A stretch of DNA of 64,000 nt from Klebsiella indica (GTDB lineage Bacteria > Pseudomonadota > Gammaproteobacteria > Enterobacterales > Enterobacteriaceae). Shown here one piece after another: positions 28,065 to 38,706 of this stretch. The notes beneath the pieces are model-generated. The model was not told where the DNA came from, searched no databases, and worked only from the letters and a program-made list of their open reading frames with translations. The translations under genes and the position numbers were made by a program. Location: the NCBI RefSeq assembly GCF_005860775.1, contig NZ_VCHQ01000002.1:62001-126000 (forward strand), written 5' to 3'. Each line of letters opens with the position of its first letter. Within the stretch, counting starts at the first letter, position 1.

Positions 28065-28130
28065 AGATGTCTTCCTTGTTTGTTAGCAAGTTGATATTAA
28101 TTTGTTGTAATTTAATGACCTAATAAGAAC

Positions 28131-28158
28131 AAAAAAGGCATGTCAGTGCTGACATGCC
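28131..28158 (-). terminator. aspA terminator
   Basis: GGCATGTCAG and CTGACATGCC pair perfectly, and on the minus strand the hairpin is followed by TTTTTTG, a canonical intrinsic terminator just after aspA. Read-through would supply dcuA. Confidence 0.85.
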
Positions 28159-28181
28159 CGTTGTACGTTTAATCTGGAAAT

Positions 28182-29618
28182 TTACTGTTCACTTTCATCG
28201 GTATAACGCTTCGCTTTATAGGCCGGATGCATCAGGTTCTGCGCGGAGAAGATGTCATCCAGCTCCGCAGTGGTCAGCAGCCCGCGCTCAAGCACAACAT
28301 CCCTGACGCTCTTGCCCGTTTCGGCGCAAATTTTGCCGACGATGTCGCCATTGTGGTGGCCAATATAGGGGTTGAGATAGGTAACGATGCCAATGGAGTT
28401 GTAGACATAGCTTTCGCATACCGCTTTGTTGGCGGTGATGCCGTTGACGCATTTTTCCAGCAGGTTGTAGCAGGCGTTGGTCAGAATATGGATAGATTCG
28501 AACATCGCCTGGCCAATGACCGGTTCCATGACGTTCAGTTGCAACTGACCGGCTTCGGCGGCCATCGTGACGGTGGTGTCATTCCCGATAACCTTGAAGC
28601 ACACCTGGTTGACAACTTCCGGGACCACCGGATTGACTTTAGCCGGCATGATGGAAGAACCCGCCTGCAGCTCTGGCAGATTGATTTCGTTCAGACCAGC
28701 GCGCGGGCCGGAAGAGAGCAGGCGCAGGTCGTTACAGATTTTGGAGAGTTTTACCGCCAGACGTTTCAGGGCGCTGTGTACCATGACGTAGGCGCCGCAG
28801 TCGGAGGTGGCTTCAATCAGATCTTCCGCGGGGATGACCGGCAGGTTGCTGACTTCCGCCAGTTTTTGTACCGCTAACTGCTGGTAACCCTCCGGCGTGT
28901 TCAGACGGGTACCGATCGCGGTCGCGCCGAGGTTGACTTCCAGCAGCAGTTCTGCGGTACGCAGGATGCATTTGGTCTCTTCATTGAGCAGAACGTTGAA
29001 TGCATGGAACTCCTGACCGAGGGTCATGGGCACCGCATCCTGTAACTGAGTACGGCCCATTTTCAGAATATCCTGGAACTCAACGGCCTTCTGCCGGAAG
29101 CCTTCGCCAAGCTGATTAATTGCATCAATCAGTTTGAGGATAGAGGCGTAGACCGCGATACGAAAACCCGTCGGGTAGGCATCGTTGGTGGACTGGCATT
29201 TGTTAACATGGTCGTTTGGGTTGAGATACTGATATTCACCTTTTTGGTGGCCCATCAGCTCAAGGCCGATGTTTGCCAACACTTCGTTGGTGTTCATATT
29301 CACGGAAGTGCCTGCCCCGCCCTGGAATACATCAACCGGGAACTGGTCCATGCATTTTCCGTTATTCAGCACCTCATCGCATGCGGCGATAATGGCATTC
29401 GCAACGCTTTTAGGAATGGTTTTCAGCTCTTTGTTGGCCAACGCCGCGGCTTTTTTCACCATCACCATACCCCGGACAAATTCAGGTATGTCGCTGATCT
29501 TGTTGTTGCTGATATAGAAGTTTTCAATCGCTCTCAGAGTGTGAACGCCATAGTAGGCGTCAGCTGGAACTTCCCTGGTACCCAACAAATCTTCTTCGAT
29601 ACGAATGTGGTTTAACAT
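28182..29618 (-). CDS. aspA: aspartate ammonia-lyase
   Basis: A 478-residue fumarase/aspartase-family enzyme converting L-aspartate to fumarate and ammonia. The signature [11 protein letters not shown] lies on the mobile catalytic loop, and [10 protein letters not shown] and [16 protein letters not shown] segments match active-site regions. ATG 29618 ([10 protein letters not shown]) gives the E. coli length and follows AGAAGG; the track-length frame to 29636 is not needed. The upstream region has a CRP-like site. With dcuA and frdABCD it forms the aspartate-to-succinate route of fumarate respiration. Confidence 0.97.
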   Translation of the reverse strand: MLNHIRIEEDLLGTREVPADAYYGVHTLRAIENFYISNNKISDIPEFVRGMVMVKKAAALANKELKTIPKSVANAIIAACDEVLNNGKCMDQFPVDVFQGGAGTSVNMNTNEVLANIGLELMGHQKGEYQYLNPNDHVNKCQSTNDAYPTGFRIAVYASILKLIDAINQLGEGFRQKAVEFQDILKMGRTQLQDAVPMTLGQEFHAFNVLLNEETKCILRTAELLLEVNLGATAIGTRLNTPEGYQQLAVQKLAEVSNLPVIPAEDLIEATSDCGAYVMVHSALKRLAVKLSKICNDLRLLSSGPRAGLNEINLPELQAGSSIMPAKVNPVVPEVVNQVCFKVIGNDTTVTMAAEAGQLQLNVMEPVIGQAMFESIHILTNACYNLLEKCVNGITANKAVCESYVYNSIGIVTYLNPYIGHHNGDIVGKICAETGKSVRDVVLERGLLTTAELDDIFSAQNLMHPAYKAKRYTDESEQ

Positions 29619-29804
29619 GTGAACCTTCTCTCTCAAGCTGCCTATGAATTCACCAAATACGCAGGATTTATGGAATCTGACGCATTTTCTGGCCGCAGAT
29701 TATTTCATCAACAAGCCTGGTGCCCACGATTATATTCTGATGATAGCGAATATCCGTCGTCCCGATCACTTATTATGTAGCGGATCTGATAAGAATTATT
29801 AATC

Positions 29805-29820
29805 TGTGAAATGTATCACC
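29805..29820. promoter_or_regulatory. CRP-type binding site upstream of aspA
   Basis: TGTGA-N6-TCACC matches the catabolite activator protein consensus (TGTGA-N6-TCACA) in four or five bases per half. It lies about 190 bp before aspA and about 140 bp before fxsA. aspA is known to be catabolite-controlled in E. coli, which supports the call. Confidence 0.5.
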
Positions 29821-29956
29821 GCTTTTCTATTCTTGAAAAAAATAAGCTTTTTTGATGATTGAAAAACCGCGTTTTGACCCAAGATCTTTGCTATGCGAAT
29901 AGCACATTTTTGACTACGGGGGCCAACACTGGCGTCCGTTAATGAAGGAGACGCCG

Positions 29957-30433
29957 GTGCGTTGGATTCCGTTAATTGCCGTTTTTTTATACGTTTATAT
30001 TGAGATATCGATCTTTATCCAGGTCGCCCATGTGCTCGGTGTATTGCTGACCCTGATTCTGGTGATCTTTAGCTCGGTCGTCGGGATATCGCTGGTGAAA
30101 AACCAGGGCTTTAAAAACCTGATGCTGATGCAGCAAAAAATAGAGGCCGGGGAGAGTCCGGCCGCGGAGATGATCAAAAGTGTGTCATTGATTATTGCGG
30201 GTTTGCTGCTGTTACTGCCGGGGTTTTTTACCGACTTCCTGGGTTTACTGCTGCTGTTGCCACCGGTGCAGAAGCATCTGACGATGAAGCTGATGCCATA
30301 TCTGCGTTTTAGCCGGATGCCCGGGGGAGGATTTAGCGCGGGAACGGGGAGTGGCGATACCTTTGAAGGTGAGTTTCAGCGTAAAGACGAGGAGCGCGAT
30401 CGCCTGGATCACAAAGACGATCGTCGGGACTAA
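29957..30433 (+). CDS. fxsA: FxsA membrane protein
   Basis: A 158-residue inner-membrane protein of the FxsA family, whose overexpression in E. coli relieves exclusion of phage T7 by the F plasmid. Four hydrophobic segments (WIPLIAVFLYVYIEISIFI onward) are followed by a charged cytoplasmic tail (RKDEERDRLDHKDDRRD). The start is GTG 29957, preceded by AAGGAG; the upstream ATG at 29942 overlaps that ribosome site and would add five residues. Length equals E. coli FxsA with the GTG start. Diverges from aspA. Confidence 0.95.
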   Translation: MRWIPLIAVFLYVYIEISIFIQVAHVLGVLLTLILVIFSSVVGISLVKNQGFKNLMLMQQKIEAGESPAAEMIKSVSLIIAGLLLLLPGFFTDFLGLLLLLPPVQKHLTMKLMPYLRFSRMPGGGFSAGTGSGDTFEGEFQRKDEERDRLDHKDDRRD

Positions 30434-30442
30434 CATTGGCCG

Positions 30443-30470
30443 GGCCGGGTAGCGCCATGCGCATCCGGCC
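30443..30470. repeat. REP element
   Basis: GGCCGGGTAGCGC, a CAT centre, and GCGCATCCGGCC form the bulged palindrome of enterobacterial REP sequences. It lies between the converging fxsA and yjeH genes, the usual position for REPs. Confidence 0.75.
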
Positions 30471-31720
30471 TACAGTTGTTTGACGGCTAACTTGCGCTGG
30501 GGCAAGAACAGCCATAGCACGACCAGCATCACTAATGCATACAGGCTCTTCCAGCCAACCATCGCCAGCAGCAGAAGACACAGCGCGCTGCCAACCGCCG
30601 CCAGCATGCGATAACGCCCCTGCAGTAACTGACATCCTGCCAGCATGCACAACAGATAAATCATGATAAAGATGCCGTTGGCATAGATGATCAGGGCATC
30701 AAGATTGATATTGAGCTCATAAATGCACAGGGAACTTACTACACAGCAACCCAGCACCGCGTTCAGGGCATTGCGCGGAATTTGCCGCGGCGATAGTCGG
30801 GCCAGATAGCTGTCTGGCTTGTATTGCGCCTGCGACCAGACCAGGCGGGCAAAGCTCTGAATATAAATATTGAGGCTGGCGAAACAGGCGAGGTAGCCGA
30901 TAACGCAGGCAATCCACAGCGCCTTAACGCCGAACAGGCGCACCACGATATTGGGCAGCGACGCGGCGGCGGCCATCTCTTCGCCGAAAGCATGAAAATG
31001 CAGCACCAGTACGGTACAGGCCCAGTAAACGGAGCCCGCCAGCAATAAGCCAATCATTAGCGCACGAGGAAAGTCACGCTCTGGCTGCTTAAATTCCGCG
31101 GCCAAATGCGCAAAAGCTTCCAGACCAACAAAACACCAGAACATCACCGAGAGCGCAGAAAAAAGCTGCGAATGACTGATATCAGAAGGGGCCGGGAAGG
31201 GGATTTGCGTTGGGTTTATATCGCCGCGCCACCAGATGGCAACGATTAAAGCCACAATCAATACGGCAATCAGCGTTTGCAGATTGGCGCTGGAGCTGGC
31301 GCCGCGCGAGCCAACCCACCAGATAATCGCCAGCGTTCCCAGTTCGGCCAGCAATAACTGGCTATCGTGCCAGCCAAAAAGCGCCTGGCCAAAGCCAGTG
31401 GCGATATGCAGGGCGGCGGGCAGCCCGACGGGGATCACCGATAAAAATAGCCAGCCGGTGACGCGCGCCAGCCGTGGGCCAAAGGCCATGGCGACAAAAT
31501 GTGCGACGCCGCCCGCGCTGGGAAAGTGGCGGCCCAGCGTTGCAAAAACGATTGCGATTGGAAAAACCAGCAGAATCAGCGCCGGCCATGCCCACAGGCT
31601 GTTATCGCCGGCAACCAGGGCAGCCAGCGCCGGGACGGCAAAGACGCCGGTTCCCAGTAATGATGTGGACAGTAATCCCACGCCTTGAGCAAGCCCCAAC
31701 TCCTGTTTTAAACCACCCAT
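30470..31720 (-). CDS. yjeH: amino-acid exporter YjeH
   Basis: A 416-residue APC-superfamily membrane protein with about 11-12 helices. The N-terminal GGLKQELGLAQGVGLLSTSLLG contains the substrate-binding region of helix 1. E. coli YjeH exports L-methionine and branched-chain amino acids. It sits in its conserved place between fxsA and groES, transcribed away from groES. Its stop lies at the edge of a REP element. Confidence 0.93.
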   Translation of the reverse strand: MGGLKQELGLAQGVGLLSTSLLGTGVFAVPALAALVAGDNSLWAWPALILLVFPIAIVFATLGRHFPSAGGVAHFVAMAFGPRLARVTGWLFLSVIPVGLPAALHIATGFGQALFGWHDSQLLLAELGTLAIIWWVGSRGASSSANLQTLIAVLIVALIVAIWWRGDINPTQIPFPAPSDISHSQLFSALSVMFWCFVGLEAFAHLAAEFKQPERDFPRALMIGLLLAGSVYWACTVLVLHFHAFGEEMAAAASLPNIVVRLFGVKALWIACVIGYLACFASLNIYIQSFARLVWSQAQYKPDSYLARLSPRQIPRNALNAVLGCCVVSSLCIYELNINLDALIIYANGIFIMIYLLCMLAGCQLLQGRYRMLAAVGSALCLLLLAMVGWKSLYALVMLVVLWLFLPQRKLAVKQL

Positions 31721-31843
31721 GATTCAACCTTGTGCTCGGTAAAAACAGGATGGTATCACAATCACTTTTACTTATGGCGCCAGGGGAGAGCGCGCGAATT
31801 TGCGTATTTCGCCACACGGAGACAAATTTTTTTTTGTTTTCCC

Positions 31844-32246
<403 letters not shown>

Positions 32247-32277
32247 TCCGCGAACGACACTGAACATACGAATTTAA

Positions 32278-33936
<1,659 letters not shown>

Positions 33937-33965
33937 TCGTGCGCTATACCGCTTAGTAATAAGGA

Positions 33966-33996
33966 AACCCCCGGGCAGAAATGCTCGGGGGTTTTT
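33966..33996 (+). terminator. groESL terminator
   Basis: AACCCCCGGGCA and TGCTCGGGGGTT pair around a short loop and are followed by a T-run. It ends the groESL transcript 30 bp after the groEL stop. Confidence 0.9.
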
Positions 33997-34070
33997 CTTT
34001 TTGCTACCTTTTTAGTATAAGGTTGTACATCCGGGCCAGCGCGTCCGGCTCATTGATCGTGGGGAATAAC

Positions 34071-34424
34071 ATGCAGATAAAATATGTAGCAGGGATCGTC
34101 GGCGCAGCATTATTGTTAGCAGGTTGCAGCACCAGCAACGAACTGACCTCCGGTGGCCAGAATGTGCGCTTTGTTGAAGATAAACCGGGTTCGGAATGCC
34201 AGTTATTAGGAACCGCGACCGGTAAGCAAAGTAACTGGCTGTCAGGGCAGAATGGCGATGAAGGCGGTTCTATGCGCGGTGCGGCAAACGCGCTGCGTAA
34301 CCATGCGGCGGAAATGGGCGGCAATGTGATTTACGGCGTCAGCAGCCCGACTCAGAATCTGCTGTCGAGCTTTATCCCGACAGACAGCCAGATGAATGGC
34401 CAGGTCTATAAGTGCCCGAATTGA
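34071..34424 (+). CDS. yjeI: DUF4156 lipoprotein YjeI
   Basis: A 117-residue lipoprotein. The signal peptide MQIKYVAGIVGAALLLAGC ends in the lipobox LLAGC, giving a lipidated Cys19. The mature part carries the DUF4156 pattern (VRFVEDKPGSECQLLGTATG, NALRNHAAEMGGNVIYG). ATG 34071 follows GGGGAA; the frame upstream of it is intergenic. E. coli YjeI has the same length and location. Function unknown. The neighbouring yjeJ of E. coli is absent here. Confidence 0.92.
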   Translation: MQIKYVAGIVGAALLLAGCSTSNELTSGGQNVRFVEDKPGSECQLLGTATGKQSNWLSGQNGDEGGSMRGAANALRNHAAEMGGNVIYGVSSPTQNLLSSFIPTDSQMNGQVYKCPN

Positions 34425-34521
34425 CGGCATTCGGTGCCCCGATCATAAGGCGTGGCACCTGACCTTCATTTGTCCACCGGTCATCGTTCCTCTGCCGGAT
34501 AAAACCGGCAGATCCACTTGA

Positions 34522-35550
34522 TTAGCGCTGTTTTAATCCGAGATCCAGCGGTGTTTTACTGGGTTCTCCCCCAATCTCCCGCGCGAGTTTTGGCACCATA
34601 TAGCCGGAAACCAGCGTCAGTAGTTCTCGCATAATTGCGCGAGCCTCTTCGTCGTCGACCATAAAATGGGATGCGCCCTGAACTTTGTCCAGGACATGCA
34701 AGTAATAAGGCATTACCCCGGCATCGAACAGCGCGTTACTCAAGTCAGCAAGGGTTTTTGCACTATTGTTGACGCCACGTAGCAGCACACTTTGGTTAAG
34801 CAGGGTGACGCCGGCCATACGAAGCCGCATCATCGCGCGACGAAATTCACCGTCAATTTCATTGGCATGGTTGATATGATTGACAAGCAATATCTGTAAC
34901 GATGATGCGGCGACCCGGTCAACGAGTGTATCGGTAATACGCGCCGGGATGACGATTGGTAACCGGCTGTGGATACGCACACGTTTTATATGTGCAATCG
35001 CTTCCAGCTGTGTAAATAGCCAGTCAAGTTCGTGATCTTTTGCCATTAGCGGATCGCCTCCGGAAAAGATAATCTCGTCAAGCTGAGGATGGGTCGCAAT
35101 ATACTCCAGCGCCATCTGCCAGTTGCGTTTATTACCCTGATTTTCGGCGTAGGGGAAGTGGCGACGGAAGCAGTAGCGGCAGTTTACGGCACAGCCGCCT
35201 TTGACCAGCAACAGCGCACGATTCTTGTATTTGTGCAGCAAACCGGGAACCACGCTGTGCTGTTCTTGCAGGGGATCGGTTGAGAATCCTGGCGCGGTGA
35301 TGAATTCATCTTGTGATGTAAGTACCTGACGAAGCAGGGGATCATCAGGATTGCCAGGTTCCATTCTGGCGATAAACGCCCGCGGAACGCGTAGGGCGAA
35401 CAGGCGCCGGGCATCGTATCCGGCCAACAGCTTTGCATCAGCAGTTATACTTAAAAGCTGTAGCAGTTCATCGGGACTGGTCACGACATCGGAAAGTTGC
35501 GTTAACCAATCTTCTCTGGATGGGGTATTTAGGGTTACAATATGCGCCAT
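34522..35550 (-). CDS. epmB: EF-P lysine 2,3-aminomutase EpmB
   Basis: A 342-residue radical-SAM, PLP-dependent aminomutase that converts alpha-lysine to (R)-beta-lysine, which EpmA attaches to EF-P. The iron-sulfur cluster cysteines are Cys120, Cys124 and Cys127 (CAVNCRYC). The FSGGDPL motif follows, and a C-terminal PLP lysine region is present. It is divergent from efp with a gap of only 42 bp, so their promoters overlap. efp and epmA in this window complete the pathway. Confidence 0.97.
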   Translation of the reverse strand: MAHIVTLNTPSREDWLTQLSDVVTSPDELLQLLSITADAKLLAGYDARRLFALRVPRAFIARMEPGNPDDPLLRQVLTSQDEFITAPGFSTDPLQEQHSVVPGLLHKYKNRALLLVKGGCAVNCRYCFRRHFPYAENQGNKRNWQMALEYIATHPQLDEIIFSGGDPLMAKDHELDWLFTQLEAIAHIKRVRIHSRLPIVIPARITDTLVDRVAASSLQILLVNHINHANEIDGEFRRAMMRLRMAGVTLLNQSVLLRGVNNSAKTLADLSNALFDAGVMPYYLHVLDKVQGASHFMVDDEEARAIMRELLTLVSGYMVPKLAREIGGEPSKTPLDLGLKQR

Positions 35551-35592
35551 TTTGTGGCTTAGCTACCAATTAACAAAATTTTAGAGGGCCTT

Positions 35593-36159
35593 ATGGCGAC
35601 TTACTATAGCAACGATTTTCGTGCCGGTCTTAAAATCATGCTGGACGGCGAACCTTATGCAGTTGAAGCAAGCGAATTTGTGAAACCCGGTAAAGGCCAG
35701 GCCTTTGCGCGCGTTAAGCTGCGTCGCCTGCTGACAGGAACGCGTGTTGAGAAAACCTTCAAGTCCACCGATTCCGCGGAAGGCGCCGATGTTGTTGATA
35801 TGAACCTGACTTACCTCTATAGCGATGGTGAGTTTTGGCACTTTATGAATAACTCAACTTTCGAACAGCTTGCTGCTGATGAGAAAGCGGTTGGCGATAA
35901 CGCCAAATGGCTGCTGGATCAGGCTGAATGCATCGTAACGCTGTGGAACGGCCAGCCTATCTCCGTCACCCCGCCAAACTTCGTTGAACTGGAAATCGTC
36001 GACACTGACCCAGGTCTGAAAGGCGATACCGCAGGTACTGGCGGCAAACCGGCGACGCTGTCTACCGGCGCAGTGGTTAAAGTTCCGCTGTTCGTGCAGA
36101 TTGGCGAAGTCATCAAAGTGGATACCCGCTCTGGCGAATATGTATCCCGCGTGAAGTAA
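35593..36159 (+). CDS. efp: elongation factor P
   Basis: A 188-residue translation factor that relieves ribosome stalling at polyproline. Three beta-barrel domains are evident. The loop [11 protein letters not shown] carries Lys34, the residue modified with beta-lysine by EpmA and then hydroxylated. The length is standard. ATG 35593 has GAGGG upstream. A strong terminator follows. Confidence 0.98.
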   Translation: MATYYSNDFRAGLKIMLDGEPYAVEASEFVKPGKGQAFARVKLRRLLTGTRVEKTFKSTDSAEGADVVDMNLTYLYSDGEFWHFMNNSTFEQLAADEKAVGDNAKWLLDQAECIVTLWNGQPISVTPPNFVELEIVDTDPGLKGDTAGTGGKPATLSTGAVVKVPLFVQIGEVIKVDTRSGEYVSRVK

Positions 36160-36178
36160 TTTACGCGATGAGCGGGTT

Positions 36179-36204
36179 GGCGCAGCGCGATGCTGCGCCT
36201 TTTG
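36179..36204 (+). terminator. efp terminator
   Basis: GGCGCAGC, a 5-base loop, and GCTGCGCC are followed by TTTTGCC, an intrinsic terminator 20 bp after the efp stop. Confidence 0.8.
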
Positions 36205-36228
36205 CCTGGCGAAACCGTCGCCAGGAAG

Positions 36229-36383
36229 ATGAAGCGCACCATAAAACGTCTGGTCGTGTTGTTCCTGAGCGGCGCCCTGTTAATGCAATATGGTTTGTGG
36301 CGCTGGCGACGATATCCAGAATCCGGGGCGTGTTTCCCTTAGCTGCCAGCGCATTTTCCGCATCAGGCAATTCAGATTTATAA
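36229..36383 (+). pseudogene. ecnA: decayed entericidin A gene
   Basis: From ATG 36229 the frame gives a lipoprotein signal (MKRTIKRLVVLFLSGALL) but then departs from the family. One frame over, starting at the would-be lipid cysteine (about 36280), the sequence reads CNMVCGAGDDIQNPG, close to the entericidin pattern CNT-x-GxGxDI. A short deletion just before the cysteine and further indels would explain this. It sits in the normal ecnA position, upstream of ecnB. Entericidin A is the small antidote lipoprotein to EcnB. The call rests on eye comparison. Confidence 0.55.
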
Positions 36384-36514
36384 ACGATTCCTCCTCCCGG
36401 ACGCTTGTCGTTAATCTCTTTTTTCTTAAAAAACGTAGCGCTGCCTTCATTCCAGAGCCGATTGTCTATGCTTATAGAGCACGATAACTAAAACGGGTAA
36501 ATAAGGATGACATT

Positions 36515-36661
36515 ATGGTGAAAAAAACAATTGCAGCGTTCTTTACGGTTTTGGTTCTTTCCTCTGTATTGACCGCATGCAATACAACGCGCGGTATTGG
36601 TCAGGATATTTCCGAAGGTGGTAGCGCAATTTCTGGCGCGGCAACCAAAGCTCAGCAATAG
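36515..36661 (+). CDS. ecnB: entericidin B lipoprotein
   Basis: A 48-residue lipoprotein. [19 protein letters not shown] is the signal peptide and LTAC the lipobox. The mature part, [20 protein letters not shown] then AATKAQQ, matches EcnB, a small membrane-active toxin that promotes lysis in stationary phase. ATG 36515 has AAGGATG upstream. The partner ecnA appears broken here. In E. coli and Citrobacter the pair is under stationary-phase control. Confidence 0.93.
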   Translation: MVKKTIAAFFTVLVLSSVLTACNTTRGIGQDISEGGSAISGAATKAQQ

Positions 36662-36669
36662 ACCATGGC

Positions 36670-36698
36670 GGTACGGCCATTGGTCGTACCGTTCTTTC
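36670..36698 (+). terminator. ecnB terminator
   Basis: GGTACGGCC and GGTCGTACC pair, with one G-U, around ATT and are followed by GTTCTTTCTT. Confidence 0.75.
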
Positions 36699-36742
36699 TT
36701 CCCTCAGTGCATTGTGTATAATCTCCGCGGACGATCATCTGC

Positions 36743-36788
36743 CTTACGGGACGACCCGTGAGCGCTTCACATTCGGGGACGACTCCAG
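36743..36788 (+). promoter_or_regulatory. guanidine-II (mini-ykkC) riboswitch
   Basis: Two hairpins with ACGA loops stand side by side: CTTACGGG-ACGA-CCCGTGAG (36743-36762) and GGGG-ACGA-CTCC (36775-36786). Twin ACGR-loop hairpins define the mini-ykkC class, which binds guanidinium. The second stem ends a few bases before the AAAGGAG ribosome site of sugE, so folding can gate translation of the exporter. Confidence 0.88.
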
Positions 36789-36800
36789 CAAAGGAGCCAT

Positions 36801-37118
36801 ATGTCCTGGTTAGCGTTATTTATTGCGGGTCTTCTCGAAGTTGTCTGGGCGGTTGGCCTGAAATATACCCACGGTTTTAGCCGTCTGTTACCCAGCGCGA
36901 TCACGATTGTCGCGATGGTTGTGAGTCTGACATTGCTGTCGTGGGCGATGAAAACATTACCTGTGGGGACGGCTTACGCGATATGGACCGGGATTGGCGC
37001 GGTTGGTGCCGCGGTCACGGGGATTATTTTATTGGGAGAGTCTGCCAGTCTGCTGCGTATTACCAGCCTCGTCTGTATTGTGATTGGCATTATCGGGCTG
37101 AAGTTGAGTGCCCATTAA
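36801..37118 (+). CDS. sugE: guanidinium exporter SugE/Gdx
   Basis: A 105-residue small multidrug resistance-family protein with four membrane helices. The essential glutamate is in helix 1 ([12 protein letters not shown]). Proteins of this Gdx subgroup export guanidinium as proton antiporters working as dual-topology dimers. The guanidine-II riboswitch just upstream supports this substrate. The start follows AAAGGAG. It converges with frdD; the intervening ampC and blc genes of E. coli are missing. Confidence 0.96.
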   Translation: MSWLALFIAGLLEVVWAVGLKYTHGFSRLLPSAITIVAMVVSLTLLSWAMKTLPVGTAYAIWTGIGAVGAAVTGIILLGESASLLRITSLVCIVIGIIGLKLSAH

Positions 37119-37157
37119 ACGTATTGATTCGCGCATAACGATTTGATCGCTGTGAAG

Positions 37158-37187
37158 GCCGGAGTCTGCATAAATGCGTCATCCGGC
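37158..37187. repeat. REP-like palindrome
   Basis: GCCGGA, GCAT, ATGC and TCCGGC form a bulged palindrome like a REP unit, in the short gap between the convergent sugE and frdD genes. It may also help end transcription of frdD. Confidence 0.6.
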
Positions 37188-37195
37188 AATCGGAT

Positions 37196-37555
37196 TTATA
37201 TAAATAAAATGCCGACCAGCGTCACAATCGTCAGAATTGCTGCCAGCCCGTAGAAAATCCACTTCCCGTTGGGAATGTGAATTTTCAAATCATGCATCGC
37301 GTGATGAATACGGTGGAGTCCGCACCACAGGGGCAGAACAATCATCAGGAAAATGAATGCGCGGCCAATGAAACTGTGGGCAAAAGCCAGTACGCGTTGG
37401 TAACTAAACGCATCATCGGGGGCGAGGCCGAGCGGCATAATAATGCCAACCAGTAGTACTATCACGGGGGCGATAATTGCCCCCCACATACCACCGGCGC
37501 CAAACAGCCCCCAGAATACGGGTTCATCAGAACGTTTTGGGTTGGGATTGATCAT
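37196..37555 (-). CDS. frdD: fumarate reductase membrane anchor FrdD
   Basis: A 119-residue protein with three membrane helices, one of two anchors that hold fumarate reductase in the inner membrane and bind menaquinol. [20 protein letters not shown] matches FrdD; ATG 37555 gives the E. coli length, while the frame to 37585 extends into frdC. It is the last gene of frdABCD. Confidence 0.97.
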   Translation of the reverse strand: MINPNPKRSDEPVFWGLFGAGGMWGAIIAPVIVLLVGIIMPLGLAPDDAFSYQRVLAFAHSFIGRAFIFLMIVLPLWCGLHRIHHAMHDLKIHIPNGKWIFYGLAAILTIVTLVGILFI

Positions 37556-37565
37556 TCCAGCCTCC

Positions 37566-37961
37566 TTACCAGAACAGGGCGACAAACAGAATCACCACGG
37601 TAACGACCGCAGTGACGACCCAAAGCCCTTTAATGATTGGCTCTGGCCCCATTTTCTCGCCTTTGACGATAATATTGGCGGCTTTCGGCGCCAGTTCGAA
37701 CCAGGTTTTGCTATGCAGCAGCGCGGCAGCAAGCGTGATCAGGTTCAGAATCACGACAATCGGGTTTTGTAGAAAACCGATATAGCCCGCCCAGCTTTCC
37801 GCACCCTGCTTCAGGGCGAAGAGTCCGTAAATCAGCACAATGCTGAACCACACCGTTGGCACCGCTGTCCCCTCGCGCAGCATATAGAAGCGATAAAACG
37901 GCAGCTTTTTCCACCAGGTGGACGGCATTGGCCGTACGTAGGGTTTGCGTTTAGTCGTCAT
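37566..37961 (-). CDS. frdC: fumarate reductase membrane anchor FrdC
   Basis: A 131-residue three-helix anchor subunit of fumarate reductase, beginning [20 protein letters not shown]. The conserved Glu near the quinol site is in [11 protein letters not shown]. It lies 10 bp before frdD and 10 bp after frdB in the operon. Length is standard. Confidence 0.97.
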   Translation of the reverse strand: MTTKRKPYVRPMPSTWWKKLPFYRFYMLREGTAVPTVWFSIVLIYGLFALKQGAESWAGYIGFLQNPIVVILNLITLAAALLHSKTWFELAPKAANIIVKGEKMGPEPIIKGLWVVTAVVTVVILFVALFW

Positions 37962-37971
37962 ACTGCACTCC

Positions 37972-38706
37972 TTAGCGTGGTTTCAGGGTGGCGATAAGAA
38001 AGTCTTTCGAACTTTCGACCTTGCCCTGCTGGATCGCGGCCGCCGGATCGACGTGTTTAGGACAGACTTCAGAGCAGTAGCCCACGAAAGTACAGGTCCA
38101 GACGCCATTCTTGCCATTAAGCTGCGCCATACGTTCCTTTTTACCGTGGTCACGGCTGTCTTCGTTGTAACGATGGGCGAGAGTGATCGCCGCCGGGCCG
38201 ATAAACTCAGGATTAAGGCCAAACTGTGGGCAGGCCGCATAGCACAAGCCGCAGTTGATACAGCCAGAAAACTGGTGATACTTCGCCATTTGCGCCGGCG
38301 TTTGCTTGTTTGGCCCCTGGTCAGTCGTACGTGAGTTGCCGATGATGTATGGCTTAATCGCTTCCAGACTTTCAATAAAGTGGGTCATATCGACGACCAG
38401 GTCGCGCTCAATCGGGAAGTTGGCCAGCGCTTCAACCTTAATCCCCTTACTGTACTCGCGCAGGAAGGTTTTACAGGCCAGTTTTGGCACGTTGTTCACC
38501 ATCATGCCGCAGGAGCCGCAAATCGCCATACGGCATGACCAGCGGTAGCTGAGATCGGGCGCAAGGTTATCTTTGATATAGCCGAGGGCATCAAGCAGTG
38601 AAGTTTGCTCATCGTAGGGAACGTCATAGAAAGCGCTGTGGGGTGCGCTGTCCACTTCCGGATTGTAGCGCACCACTTCGACCTTCATATTTTTCATCTC
38701 AGCCAT
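37972..38706 (-). CDS. frdB: fumarate reductase iron-sulfur subunit FrdB
   Basis: A 244-residue electron-transfer subunit linking menaquinol at FrdC/D to the FAD of FrdA. The [2Fe-2S] ligands are Cys58, Cys63, Cys66 and Cys78 ([10 protein letters not shown]). The [4Fe-4S] and [3Fe-4S] cysteines are in [12 protein letters not shown] and [15 protein letters not shown] 38706 overlaps the end of frdA by eight bases; the longer frame lies inside frdA. Confidence 0.98.
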   Translation of the reverse strand: MAEMKNMKVEVVRYNPEVDSAPHSAFYDVPYDEQTSLLDALGYIKDNLAPDLSYRWSCRMAICGSCGMMVNNVPKLACKTFLREYSKGIKVEALANFPIERDLVVDMTHFIESLEAIKPYIIGNSRTTDQGPNKQTPAQMAKYHQFSGCINCGLCYAACPQFGLNPEFIGPAAITLAHRYNEDSRDHGKKERMAQLNGKNGVWTCTFVGYCSEVCPKHVDPAAAIQQGKVESSKDFLIATLKPR

